DNA of 64,000 bases, taken from positions 62,001 to 126,000 of the forward strand of contig NZ_BBER01000004.1 of the NCBI RefSeq assembly GCF_001312865.1. The letters run 5' to 3'. Within the stretch, counting starts at the first letter, position 1. The number at the start of each line of letters is the position of its first letter. The notes beneath the pieces were generated by a model. The model did not search any database. It worked only from the letters and a program-made list of their open reading frames with translations, and was not told the origin of the DNA. This document shows, one piece after another, positions 48,856 through 58,445 of this stretch. Made by a program: the position numbers and the translations under genes. This DNA is from Lacticaseibacillus thailandensis DSM 22698 = JCM 13996 (GTDB lineage: Bacteria; Bacillota; Bacilli; Lactobacillales; Lactobacillaceae).

Positions 48856-50200
48856 ATGCAGAAGAAGCAACTATCATTACTGGAGGTCTTTGCACTCTCC
48901 ATCGCCATGGTCGCACCCACTGGGGCCATGGCCTTTAACACCGCCGGCGCCGCCAACATGGCCGGCATCAACGTCCCGCTCGCCTTTATCCTGGGGGGTA
49001 TCGGCGTGATTTTTACCGGGATCAGTTTCGTCGAACTCGGCCGCCGCATCCCCGGCGAGGGTTCCGCCTATGCGTACAACCGCCAGGCCCTTGGTGAAAA
49101 GGGGGGCTTTGTGTCCGGCTGGGCCCTCATCCTCACCTACATCACGTTCACCACTAGTAGTGCGGCCATCGTGGGAAACTTCCTCAACGTGTTCCTCGGC
49201 CACTTTGGCATCCACGGCCCGATTCCACTCTACATCATCGTGGCCCTACTCATTAGTGATTGGCTCAGCCACCAGGGCATTGAGTTCTCCACGCGCTTTG
49301 CGCTGACGCTTGAACTAATTGCCGTGGTCGTGCTCACCATCCTGACCGTGATCATCATTACCCACGGGGGTAACGCTGGCAACACCGCTGCCCCACTGGA
49401 CCCACGTCACGGGACACTCGGTACGTTGGGCGGTGGGATGATTTTTGCCTGATGTCCTTTGCCGGGTTTGAAGGGGCCGCGACCATCGCGCCGCGCGCCA
49501 AGAAGCCAGCCAAAGCCATTCGGGTCGCCCTGATCGGGGCCGTCCTGTTCGCCATGGTCTTTTACTGCATCGTGAGCTACGCCGAAGTGATCGGCTTTGG
49601 GACCGCGCACATTGGCAAAATGGCTAGTTCCAGCGCGCCGCTGAACTACCTGGCGACCCGTTATGTTGGCGGCTGGATGGCCATCTTCATCGATTTTGCC
49701 TCCGTCACCAGTTACTTTGCCTGCTTCTTTGGCGCCCTGAATGCTGGGGCCTTCATCATGGAGCCATGGCCAACAAGGGTTATATGCACCCGTGGCTGGG
49801 CGCACTCAAGGGTGATAAGCAGACGCCGACCCACGCGCTCGACCTGATCACCGGGCTGGCCATCCTGCTTTACGCCGTGTTCGGCATCCTCAGTCACGTC
49901 AGTGCCACGAATTACTACAACTACTTTGGGACGATTGGGATGTACCCACTCCTGCTGGTGTACGTCTTGGTCAACATTGGTGCCATTGTGTACTTTAACA
50001 AGCACCGGGAACACTTTGGCTTCTGGAAGCACGTGGCCGCACCCGTCATTGGGTTGCTGGTGATGGTCTTCCCCATCTACAGTAACTTGTGGCCCGTTCC
50101 GGCCAAGCCGTACAACATCTTCCCGTACGTACTGATCATCTGGCTGGTCATCGGTATCTTCGTTTACCTGGCCCGCAAGCACGGCAAAGCGGCAAAGTAA
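48856..50200 (+). CDS. APC-family amino acid/polyamine permease (two frame breaks)
   Basis: Membrane transporter, about 448 residues, with about 12 hydrophobic segments. N-terminus LLEVFALSIAMVAPTGAMAF (in parts), ELGRRIPGEGSAYAYNR, and MSFAGFEGAATIAPRAKKPAKAIR (family signature). Frames break near 49450 (one C missing: FAL-MSFAGFEG) and near 49772 (one G missing: IMEAMANKGYMHPW). It lies 25 bases after the amidohydrolase and probably imports the amine or amino acid that the ligase glutamylates. Confidence 0.9.
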
Positions 50201-50220
50201 CCACTAAATAGCACCAATTA

Positions 50221-50261
50221 AAAAGGCGTTACCCGTTGAACGACGGGTAACGTCTTTTTGC
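50221..50261 (+). terminator. Terminator of the gamma-glutamylation operon
   Basis: AAAAAGGCGTTACCCGT pairs with ACGGGTAACGTCTTTTT. It can also serve the convergent MerR gene. Confidence 0.92.
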
Positions 50262-50266
50262 TGGTC

Positions 50267-51064
50267 CTAGATAATTTGGTACTCCAACGATAGCTCCGGC
50301 GTACTAGCCTTCTTACCGAACTGTTCGCCGTTATTCAGTTGCCAGCAGAGGGTACTAATGGTCAAATTCTGTGCGGCGACCTGCGCCCGAATTGCATCGA
50401 GCCCCGCGGCAATGCTGGCCGCATTATTCTGCGTGCTCGCGACCACATACTGTCCCTGTGGCCGCACGATTACCGGCACGTCACCTGTTACTGGGGAGGT
50501 GACTGCCTTCAAAATACGAAAATTCGCGGTTGCATACCCCGTCGCATCTGCGGCAGGTAAGTCGGTCAGAAAACCGGATGCTTGCTTGTCGACCAACTTT
50601 AGCCGGCCAATGAGCGCGTAAAATTGTTGGTACAGATCCCGCACCGCCTCGTCCGTACACCCGACCGATTCGGGTGACGTCCAAAATTGGGTCCGCGGCC
50701 GCCGCACCACCATGGCCCGACCAATGGGGGCTACGGTAACGGGGCGGGCCTGTAGCCGGTCAGCCAACAACGTCCGCAGTTTCGTCAAGTCCGTCAACTT
50801 GGCCTCAATACGGGCTAACAAGGGGGTAATATAGGCGTCCAGTTCGGCACCCGTGGCCCCGACGACGCGTTGCGTATCGGCGACCGACAACCCGAGATGG
50901 CGTAGCTGGAGAATGAATTGAAGCTGGTACAGCTGGTCTGCGGCGTAATAGCGGTAACCATTTTCCCCCACCTTTGCCGGGTGAAACAATCCCACTGCGT
51001 CATAAAACTGCAAGGTGCGGCGGGTCGTCCCCGCTAGGGTCGCAAACTTGTTGATGGTAATCAT
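50267..51064 (-). CDS. MerR-family regulator with effector-binding domain
   Basis: 265 residues. N-terminal MerR helix-turn-helix (INKFATLAGTTRRTLQFYDAVGL, YRYYAADQLYQLQFILQLRHLG in parts), coiled-coil to about 110, then a GyrI/BmrR-like effector domain rich in beta segments. It is divergent from a quinone-oxidoreductase-like gene with about 90 bases between. GTTGG-TAC-CCAAC (51123-51135) is a palindrome in the shared region. Confidence 0.88.
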   Translation of the reverse strand: MITINKFATLAGTTRRTLQFYDAVGLFHPAKVGENGYRYYAADQLYQLQFILQLRHLGLSVADTQRVVGATGAELDAYITPLLARIEAKLTDLTKLRTLLADRLQARPVTVAPIGRAMVVRRPRTQFWTSPESVGCTDEAVRDLYQQFYALIGRLKLVDKQASGFLTDLPAADATGYATANFRILKAVTSPVTGDVPVIVRPQGQYVVASTQNNAASIAAGLDAIRAQVAAQNLTISTLCWQLNNGEQFGKKASTPELSLEYQII

Positions 51065-51157
51065 TGTCCGTCCTCTTTCTTGACCTGCACGTCACGTGAT
51101 AGTTTACACTAAAGTCAGTTCGTTGGTACCCAACTAAATGTGGAGGTGCATATTATT
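51065..51157. promoter_or_regulatory. MerR/oxidoreductase divergent promoter region
   Basis: Contains the palindrome GTTGGTACCCAAC and a TTTACA-type -35 for the plus strand. MerR regulators usually bind between -35 and -10 elements of such divergent promoters. Confidence 0.5.
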
Positions 51158-52102
51158 ATGAAGGCTTTTGTTGTGAACCATGCGGGTGATTCATCCGCGC
51201 TGGAACTCGTTGACCGGCCCATGCCACATGCAGACGCCACGCACTCAGTGATGCGGATCCGCGCGTTTGGCGTTCACCGGTACGAAGTGTTGACCCGTGA
51301 AGGCGGATCGCCTAGCGTGCATTTTCCACGCGTACTGGGTGTCGAAGCCGTTGGTGAGGTGGCAGCAACGGCACCCGATTCCGGCCTCAAAGTCGGCGCG
51401 CACGTGCTGACCATTAATGGCGGCTTTGGCCGGGCCTTTGATGGCAGTTATGAAGAGTACGCGCTAGTACCTAACAAGCAACTGTACACAGCCGACTACC
51501 AAGGTAGTTGGACTGACTTTGCCCAGTATCCCGAGACCTTCAGCACGGCCTACGGGGCCCTGCAAAGTTTGCGTCTCGCCCCACACGACCACCTGCTGGT
51601 CCGTGGTGGTACCTCCGCTGTAGGTCTGGCCATCATCAAGTTAGCTAAGGCCAGTGGCTACCAGGTAACGGCCACTTCCCGCAAAGCCGCACGGCTGGCC
51701 TTCTTACGTGACGCCGGTGCGGACGAAGCAGTGCAGGATCGCGACGGGCAACTACAGACCGAGTCCATGTACGCCGGCATTATCGACCTCGTGGGGGCCA
51801 CGACCGTCATGAACTCGGTGGCCCACATTAACGTTGGTGGGACATGCTGCATGGTTGGTCTACTCAGTGGCGAGTGGGTCATGCACGAATTCTCGCCGTT
51901 TGACCTACAGAACCGCTACCTGACCACTTACGACTCCGGCTTTGCGGACCAGCAGTTGATCAACGCCATGTTCGCCCTGATCAACGCCCACCACATTACC
52001 ATCCCCATCAGCAAGGTCTTCCCGTTTACCGACTTGCCGGCAGCACAGGATTACGTAATGGCCAACCCGCAAATTGGTGAAGTCATCGTTACAACTGACT
52101 AG
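51158..52102 (+). CDS. Zinc-independent alcohol dehydrogenase-like quinone reductase
   Basis: MDR family, 314 residues from ATG 51158 (GGAGG upstream). GroES-like domain with RVLGVEAVGEVAA, Rossmann loop RGGTSAVGLAIIKLAKA, and C-terminal AQDYVMANPQIGEVIVTTD. No catalytic zinc ligands are visible. It is probably induced by the divergent MerR regulator in response to an electrophile. Confidence 0.9.
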   Translation: MKAFVVNHAGDSSALELVDRPMPHADATHSVMRIRAFGVHRYEVLTREGGSPSVHFPRVLGVEAVGEVAATAPDSGLKVGAHVLTINGGFGRAFDGSYEEYALVPNKQLYTADYQGSWTDFAQYPETFSTAYGALQSLRLAPHDHLLVRGGTSAVGLAIIKLAKASGYQVTATSRKAARLAFLRDAGADEAVQDRDGQLQTESMYAGIIDLVGATTVMNSVAHINVGGTCCMVGLLSGEWVMHEFSPFDLQNRYLTTYDSGFADQQLINAMFALINAHHITIPISKVFPFTDLPAAQDYVMANPQIGEVIVTTD

Positions 52103-52118
52103 CAAAGGAGGTCACAAT

Positions 52119-52469
52119 ATGACCCGTGATGAACTCATTACGTACTGTCAAAACGAGTACAATGCCGTCGTTGATCATCCGTTCAAACATTACCCCCATT
52201 ACGTGGCCCTGCGCCACCCAAATGGCAAATGGTTTGGGCTGATTATGAACGTGCCCGGCACCAAGTTGGGGCTGGATGACCCCCAAGAAATCGACATCGT
52301 TGACTTGAAGGTCGAGCCCGAGCTCAACTCGATTCTACAGACCCAACCGCGCTTCCGTCCGGGCTACCACATGGCCAAGAAGCACTGGCTGACGGCGTTA
52401 TTGGATCAATTTGAAAGCGTGGACAACCTTGCTGACCTCATTGAGGGCAGTTTCGCCGCCACTAAATAA
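52119..52469 (+). CDS. MmcQ/YjbR-family protein
   Basis: 116 residues; small double-wing fold with weak DNA-binding features. Typical segments: HPNGKWFGLIMNVPG, PRFRPGYHMAKKHWLTALLD. AAAGGAGG precedes ATG 52119. It is in one transcript with the quinone reductase (16 bases). Confidence 0.92.
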   Translation: MTRDELITYCQNEYNAVVDHPFKHYPHYVALRHPNGKWFGLIMNVPGTKLGLDDPQEIDIVDLKVEPELNSILQTQPRFRPGYHMAKKHWLTALLDQFESVDNLADLIEGSFAATK

Positions 52470-52483
52470 GGCACGGCGTCAAC

Positions 52484-52588
52484 AGGGCAACCATAGTTAC
52501 CCTTGTTGGTGCGCCCCGCTTATTAGGCGCAACAAAGGCCGCTGGTATCCGCATTGCGTCATGGTAACGCGGGTACCGGCGGCCTTTA
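52484..52588. terminator. Two hairpins after the MmcQ gene
   Basis: AACAGGG/CCCTTGTT (52484-52510) and a longer AAAGGCCGC...GCGGCCTTT stem (52534-52588) that can end both the plus-strand operon and the minus-strand nuclease gene. Confidence 0.75.
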
Positions 52589-52598
52589 AACAATCATT

Positions 52599-53596
52599 TT
52601 ATTGCTCAAATTTACACAACGTGTAACCATCTGCTTGGGCCTGCGACAATGTCATCGTCTCAACGCTCTTGGCGCTGCGCAAACCGCGACAATGCGGATC
52701 AAAGTGGTACCGCGATCCCGACGGCGTGACGTAGACCGTGCGGTTGTCCCCCTGACCATTGGTCGTGGCCGTAGTACTGGTGGTCCGCGCCGGCGCCGTG
52801 CTACTACTCGACGCCGCTTGATTGGCCGTTACGGTACTGGTGCCGTCGGCGTAGTTCAACTGCACCCCATCCTGAACGTTAAAGATGTAGACGTTGAAGC
52901 TAACCGCGTCATCGCCCACCGATTGCGCCATCATGTGCACACCTGAGCTAGTAGGTTACTACCCTTGAACACCGGCACCACCGCATAACGAACGTAGTGC
53001 TGCGGGGATTGCTTCAGGTAATCCGCGATATCGTCCTCATAGTGCAACATCTCCGGACTGTTGAGCGAACGCGTCCCGGTCATCAGATTGCGCCAATTAT
53101 TGTTTTGTCCGGTTAGCTGGTAACCGATCAGGTGACTGCGATTGTACAGGTAACCACTACGAATGCGCTTATTGTGCCACCCAGTCGGATCCACCGTTAA
53201 TTCCTCGCGCTTCGCGGTCGGCATCAACGACTGGTTGAGTAACGCCTCAGCATCGGTTGCCCGGTTGTACCGGTCCAGCGCACCGTAATATTGCCAAGCC
53301 CCCTTGGCCGTGCTGAGTTCCTGCTTGGTAAAAGTCGGGTGGCCATTATTGACGTCAATCGTCTGCGTCCCCCGGTATTGTAGCTGTGCTAAATTAGCAC
53401 TGGTCACGCGTCGCTGGTGCCTCTGGTGCTTAGTCACGTGGTGTGACTTAGCCGCCACTTGCTGTACAGACGTGTTGCCCGCGGCGTCAGGTCCGGTAAC
53501 GTTGACCGTCGCCCCGCCGGCTAGGCCCGCGATCACCGCCACGACGGTTAGTAATCCCCACAGGTGCACTTGCGCCCAGCGCTTACTCCACTTCAT
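52599..53596 (-). CDS. Secreted DNA/RNA non-specific endonuclease with C-terminal Cys/His module (one frame break)
   Basis: About 332 residues. An N-terminal membrane/signal segment (HLWGLLTVVAVIAGLAGGAT) is followed by a nuclease domain with NRSHLIGYQLTGQNNNWRN, in which the catalytic DRGH-type motif appears as N-R-S-H, and GTRSLNSPEMLHYE. Frame break near 52945 (LLA to GVHMMAQSVGDDAVSF). A Ser/Thr-rich linker leads to a C-terminal YHFDPHCRGLRSAK...GYTLC segment, a small Y-H-x(3)-C module common in such nucleases. It probably degrades extracellular DNA or acts in DNA uptake. Confidence 0.88.
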
Positions 53597-53820
53597 TGTT
53601 GTCCCAACCTCTTCCTCATTACGTGCTGTTACCCCACTGGGGTTATTATCGCGCAAATCGTGCATCAATAATACGCTAATTAATAAATTACTATGTGGAC
53701 GCGCCGTACCTGGTGGCACCGACAGCATTCTTTAGAAACTTTCAATACGAAATCGCTTGCATCTCCCCATACTTCTGGACATAATATAGTCAATTCCAGT
53801 CGGCTTGGGGGCTACATATT

Positions 53821-54277
53821 ATGAACGGTAAGGTACAGATATTACGGTTCGCGTTGGCGGTGACCGCGGCCGTCATCATCGGTTTTGTCGGGTTAATTGG
53901 TATTCAATTTGCCACCAGCATTCACATTGCACTGAACTTTCCCCTGATACTCTTCCTAGTGGCGGTGGTGGCAACAGCGCTGGTGGTGCTCTATATCATC
54001 AGTAAGTTTTTCAGCCTGCTCCGCCTGATTGCCGTCAACAAAACCTTTACCCAGCTTCCATCGCCGTGTTCCGGCACATTCGTATCGCTAGTCTAATTGC
54101 CGCCTTCACCACCTTGGGGTGTCTACCCGCCATGTACATGTGGCAGATGGCGATGATGCACCCGGCCTCATGCTCGTCGGTTTGGGTGTGGCATTCATCC
54201 CCTTTGCCATGTACGCCGCCTTTGCCGTCGTCGAGCAAGTACTGCGGACGGCGGTTCGGACCCATCAGCACGCTTAA
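53821..54277 (+). CDS. DUF2975 membrane protein (two frame breaks)
   Basis: About 152 residues merged, four hydrophobic segments (VTAAVIIGFVGLIGIQFA; LILFLVAVVATALVVLYII; SLIAAFTTLGCLPAMYMW; GLMLVGLGVAFIPFAMYA). RLIAVNKTFTQ resembles the cytosolic loop of the family. Frames are restored by one base near 54055 and one G near 54152. The usual HTH partner (YozG-like), which normally follows immediately, is absent; a terminator follows. Confidence 0.8.
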
Positions 54278-54298
54278 TGAACGCAATCCCGTACCTGG

Positions 54299-54332
54299 GG
54301 TCCCTTCATGATGAAGGGGCCCTTTTTTTGGC
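54299..54332 (+). terminator. Terminator after the DUF2975 gene
   Basis: GGGTCCCTTCAT pairs with ATGAAGGGGCCC, followed by T7. Confidence 0.92.
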
Positions 54333-54459
54333 GGCGCTGTGGTTAACTACAGACCCCAAACAGGTCAGTATGCCCGTTTCCCGACACCAACAAAAAGGTG
54401 CACCCAGGAAGTAGCTCACGGCCACTCCTGCATACACCATGACGTCAATATTTTCTGCT

Positions 54460-55089
54460 TTATTCCAGGCGGTGGTCCGCAATTACTTTGCCATGATCAT
54501 AAGTCACTTCATCGTCGTCAGTAATTGCACGCAGTACCTTTGCCGGGCAACCCACCGCCACTACGTTCGCAGGCAGGTCCCGAGTGACCACAGCACCCGC
54601 ACCGATAACGGAATTAGCACCGATGTGGACACCAGGTAAAATGGTGGCGCCCGCGCCCACCCACACGTTTGCGGCAATCACCACCGGTTTACTAAAACCA
54701 TACGACTGCCGGCGCAATTGGGCCGAAACCGGATGGGTACCGGTCACAATCGTCACGTTGAGCGCAAGCATGGTGTTGTCGCCAATCCGGATTTCCGCGT
54801 CATCCACAAAGGTACAGTTGAAATTCACGTAGACATTTTTACCCAAATACACATGGCGCCCACCCCACATGGCATAATACGGTACCTGAACGTAACTACC
54901 GACACCGACTGCAGCAAACAGCTGACTCAGCATCGTCGCCTTCTTACGTTCATCAGCGGGCGTGTATCCCAACTGGTTGTATTGGTGCATTGCCTCTAGA
55001 TAGTCGTTGTAATGCGGGTCAGCATAGTTTGAATTAAAAACGCGGTAAAGGTCACCCGAATTCAACGCCTGGTCTACTTTCTTTGCCAT
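54460..55089 (-). CDS. Maltose O-acetyltransferase-like (hexapeptide repeat)
   Basis: Acetyl-CoA-dependent sugar acetyltransferase, 209 residues from ATG 55089 (GGAGG upstream). N-terminal mac domain (YRVFNSNYADPHYNDYLEAM in parts), left-handed beta-helix with NVYVNFNCTFVDDAEIRIGD, catalytic His in VTGTHPVSAQLR, and WVGAGATILPGVHIGANSVIGAGAVV (in parts). Substrate likely maltose/glucose-type sugars. Confidence 0.92.
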   Translation of the reverse strand: MAKKVDQALNSGDLYRVFNSNYADPHYNDYLEAMHQYNQLGYTPADERKKATMLSQLFAAVGVGSYVQVPYYAMWGGRHVYLGKNVYVNFNCTFVDDAEIRIGDNTMLALNVTIVTGTHPVSAQLRRQSYGFSKPVVIAANVWVGAGATILPGVHIGANSVIGAGAVVTRDLPANVVAVGCPAKVLRAITDDDEVTYDHGKVIADHRLE

Positions 55090-55178
55090 ATTGTCAGCCT
55101 CCAATTGATCCTTGGTCGGTAATGCGGGCCACACCTGAAGCGTAATGAACGACCCAACTAGTTTTGGGTGCCTTTATT

Positions 55179-55778
55179 CTACCATTGTTGCCAGTGCACA
55201 TTTTTCTTGATCGAAGTCTGCACTTGAGTTGGTATTTCAGCATTATCGGCTGCCTCACCCAAGATGACCAATGCAGGCAGATAATAACCATCCTTGGCGC
55301 CAACTAATTCTTGAATCTGATCCGGCTCTTGCTTCACCAGAGCATGAATCCCAGTACCCAGACCCTCGGCAGTTGCCGCCAGCAACATATTTTCAATCAA
55401 CGCCCAGCCGGCACCGTAATCCCACAGTCCCCATTTGTTCTTGCTGGTAGTCAAATCATACTTCATGCGTAGGTACGGTAAAATTACGCAAGGTGCCTCT
55501 TTAATCATCGTCCGTTGCCGCGAATACGAAATTTTGAACATTTCTTGTTGTGGGGTTTTTGGTTCTTTGATGCGATCAGGGTATGGTTTCACAATTTGTG
55601 CGATGGCGTCCAGCTTGTCACGGTCCGTCACGGTTACCAATTGCCACTGGCGCTGATGGTTGGAGGATGGGGCAGCGAGTCCCGCTGACAATATCCGCTC
55701 CAATTTATCTTGAGCAATCGGCTTATTCTTGAATTGGCGAATCGTTCGCCGCTGCTTGATTACGTCATAAAATTCCAT
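55179..55778 (-). CDS. Nitroreductase-family flavoprotein
   Basis: FMN-dependent NAD(P)H oxidoreductase, 199 residues. FMN-binding RRTIRQF near the start, AAPSSNHQRQWQLVTV, and LGTGIHALV near residue 140 are characteristic. Together with tpx on the other side of the intergenic region it suggests an oxidative-stress neighbourhood. Substrate unknown. Confidence 0.92.
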   Translation of the reverse strand: MEFYDVIKQRRTIRQFKNKPIAQDKLERILSAGLAAPSSNHQRQWQLVTVTDRDKLDAIAQIVKPYPDRIKEPKTPQQEMFKISYSRQRTMIKEAPCVILPYLRMKYDLTTSKNKWGLWDYGAGWALIENMLLAATAEGLGTGIHALVKQEPDQIQELVGAKDGYYLPALVILGEAADNAEIPTQVQTSIKKNVHWQQW

Positions 55779-56079
55779 TTTTCCTCCTCGTCAACCGTTT
55801 GCAACTGCTAAACTGTACACGTCACAAACACCTGCATCCACTGGTTGTTATCTGGTGACTGGCCAACTTAGTAAATTAATTGACCGTCTGATATCGTACT
55901 TTAAGGATACACAATCGGTACTTGCATGTCAAATATGCAACAAATTAATTGTCGAGGGCACCCACCGCGGTGCCTACCGGCCTTGCACAACTACTAGGCC
56001 AGCCACATAAGTATGGTAAACTGTGGGTAGTTAAGTAGGGGTTACGCGGGCGCAACCCCTACGCAAGGAGGATATCGAC
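55779..56079 (+). promoter_or_regulatory. tpx upstream region with leader hairpin
   Basis: A perfect-looking 5' UTR hairpin GTAGGGGTT/AACCCCTAC (56035-56063) stands directly before the tpx SD (GGAGG). A TATGGTAAACT stretch near 56015 may be the -10 region. No gene was seen. Confidence 0.55.
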
Positions 56080-56583
56080 ATGCAAATTACCCGACACAAC
56101 GAACCCAACCAAACCAACGGTGAACCACCAGTCGTTGGTCATCAGCTTCCCGACTTCACGGTAATTCAAGCTGACGGGACCACCCTCATCGCCCAGGACT
56201 TGCGCGGTGCTTACACCCTGATCAGCGTCGTGCCCAATATTGACACGCGCGTTTGCAGTATTTCAACCAAACGCTTCAACGAATCCGTGGACCGTTTCCA
56301 CCATATCAACTTTCTAACGGTCTCCACCAACACGGTCGCCGACCAAGCTCACTGGTGTGCAGCCGAAAACGTGCACCGGATGCAGCTGGTGTCCGACCAG
56401 GAGCACCATTTTGGTGGCGCCATGGGCCTGTATATTGCGAGTGACGGCACGGATGCGCGCAGCGTGTGGATCATTGATCCACAAGGCAAAGTCGCGTACC
56501 GTGAACTCATCACGGAACAAACCCACGAGCCCGACTACGACAGCGCCCTGGCATACCTCGAAGCACACCAAGAACTCAATTAA
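56080..56583 (+). CDS. tpx: Thiol peroxidase Tpx
   Basis: Peroxiredoxin that reduces hydroperoxides, 167 residues. Peroxidatic Cys in NIDTRVCSISTKRF (T-x-x-C), resolving Cys in AHWCAAENV, and Arg in IDPQGKVAYREL. SD AAGGAGG precedes the ATG. A terminator follows. Confidence 0.96.
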   Translation: MQITRHNEPNQTNGEPPVVGHQLPDFTVIQADGTTLIAQDLRGAYTLISVVPNIDTRVCSISTKRFNESVDRFHHINFLTVSTNTVADQAHWCAAENVHRMQLVSDQEHHFGGAMGLYIASDGTDARSVWIIDPQGKVAYRELITEQTHEPDYDSALAYLEAHQELN

Positions 56584-56593
56584 TTCAGCCCAA

Positions 56594-56626
56594 CAAAAGG
56601 GGCGCGGCCAATGGTCGCGCCCCTTT
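56594..56626 (+). terminator. Terminator after tpx
   Basis: AAAGGGGCGCG and CGCGCCCCTTT form a perfect stem; the symmetry lets it serve the convergent HicB-like gene as well. Confidence 0.85.
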
Positions 56627-56638
56627 GTGCCCACTACT

Positions 56639-56938
56639 TCATTCATGTGTACCCGCTGACAACATGCCCGCGTGCCACCGGTCAAGGTCTACCGACACGA
56701 AGACGACCTCCTCATTGGGTTGCAACGCCCAAGTGGTCGCATCAACCACCTCTGGGTACGGTGGGCAACTCAACAATTGAGCAATTCCCGCCTGGGTGTC
56801 GTGCAACGCCGCCCGAGCATTGTTCGCCCCAACGACCAGACCTGGTAAATTAGGACTAGTCACCGAAATGAACGGGCCGGAGTCTGCAGTGAAGTATTTA
56901 AAAATTACGGGGTAAGCTACTACCGGTCGTTTACGCAT
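56639..56938 (-). CDS. HicB-like protein without recognisable HicA
   Basis: 99 residues from ATG 56938 (AGGAGG upstream). The N-terminal RPVVAYPVIFKYFTADSGPF and SVTSPNLPGLVVGANNARAAL resemble the degenerate RNase-H fold of HicB-like antitoxins. The DNA-binding C-terminal helix is not obvious. No HicA-type gene lies on either side, so it is either an orphan antitoxin or has another role. Confidence 0.75.
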   Translation of the reverse strand: MRKRPVVAYPVIFKYFTADSGPFISVTSPNLPGLVVGANNARAALHDTQAGIAQLLSCPPYPEVVDATTWALQPNEEVVFVSVDLDRWHAGMLSAGTHE

Positions 56939-57091
56939 AAACGTCGCCCTCCTTGAAACGTCACCATGCACAGTATCACTGGTTGCTATGCCAATAGCGT
57001 ACGGCGAGTGACCGTCAAAGGGTACCACGAAAGCGACCCACTGGCGGGCGAAAACCAGCGCCGGTACTGGCGTCATGGCCGTTTCAAGGTG

Positions 57092-57187
57092 TTAGCATAA
57101 ATTTGGTGGTTTTCCCATTCGGGGCATGTCGTGCGCAAAGTCGTTGCAGACCGTGCCACCAGGGCGGTTGTAGTCGCCCCACATCAT
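57092..57187 (-). CDS. Short frame of unknown significance (31 codons)
   Basis: MMWGDYNRPGGTVCNDFAH ... NLC, between the ABC permease and the HicB-like gene. The composition looks protein-like, but the SD is poor (GTGTGG). It could be a degraded gene end. I give it low confidence. Confidence 0.2.
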   Translation of the reverse strand: MMWGDYNRPGGTVCNDFAHDMPRMGKPPNLC

Positions 57188-57204
57188 CCACACGTTGGTC
57201 GCAA

Positions 57205-58445
57205 CTACCGACTGCTACGACTCAGCGTCCAACTCTTCTTCAAAGCTTTGAATAAACCGCTATCACTGTAAACCAGTACGTTATCACGGTAGGCCCGGGC
57301 ACTGAACCAGGTAAAGGCCACCAAAAAGACAACACTGATGATCAAGGAAAGCGTCACCATCCCCAGGCCCATTTGGCCCACCCCAAAGCGTGCTGGGGCC
57401 ACCATGGGACTCAAGAACGGAATGTAACTCATTGTCCTTAAAATGGGGCCACTACCCGAGCTCACGTTGAGCGCCGCCATGTATCCGATTACGCCCAGGT
57501 AGAGAACCGGCTGGAGGGCCATCCCAGCCTGCTCCTGGTTGCTGACAAGGGATCCACACAACGCCGCCAACACGGTGTAACTAATAATCCCAATGACAAA
57601 GAACGCCACCATCACCAGGACGAACGGCCAACCAATCCCCGACCAATCAATCGTGGCCAGGAATTGACGGACAACCGCAAACCGGTCCCGCAACAACCAC
57701 GCGATGGCGGCTACCCCGGCATACGCACCAATTTGCACCAGTAGTAACACCGTCACGCCCAGCAGCTTGCCGTAAAATTGCGTGGAGGCCTTAATGGCCG
57801 TCAGGATCGACTCCTCAATCCGTGAACCCTTCTCCGTAGCAATTTCTTGCGCCACGATGGTGCCGTAACTCAGCAAAAAGACGTACATCAGGGCCCCGAC
57901 GGCTAGTGACAAGATGACTTTCAACCAGTCAGTCTTACTGCGGGCAACCACCATTTTGCGGGCCTTGAAACTCACACTTTGGGTGCGCAATTGCGCCGGC
58001 GCGTTGAGCTGCGCCAGCTGCGCGGCAGACAGTCCAAGCTGTTGCGCGGTATCCATGGTCTTGAGCCCGGAAAGGGCCCGCCGCACGGTGGCGGCATCCA
58101 CCGACTGACCATTGTCGCGGCTGTATAAATGGGCCGCATGGTCCAAGGTGCGGGGTACGACCAGCAGCGCATCGGCATCCTCATGCCGTAACTGCCGCTG
58201 ACCCGCTGTCTTGGTTGCTGCCACGGTGTACGTGATATCGCCATCCGCACTTGCTTTGAACGCACTGGCAACAGCACGCGGCGCGACCACCACGACGCGA
58301 GCCGGCTCATGAGTATGGCTCACGTACCACTGGATCACCCAATCGCGCCCACTGCCAGAAGCGGGGTCAGCACCAAGCTCCACCAGGAAAAGCTACGGAT
58401 ATTCTTCCGGAACACCATGCTGGCAATCAACCATAATTTACGCAT
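57205..58445 (-). CDS. natB: ABC-2 type permease, NatB-like (one frame break)
   Basis: Membrane subunit of a probable sodium or drug exporter, about 413 residues. Start MRKLWLIASMVFRKNIRSFS at 58445, overlapping the ATPase end. It has an N-terminal membrane segment, an external domain (about 45-170), and then membrane segments with EIATEKGSRIEESILTAIK, the typical NatB/YhaP-like cytosolic motif. One G added near 58341 joins LLAVGAIG to VIQWYVSH. Confidence 0.85.
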
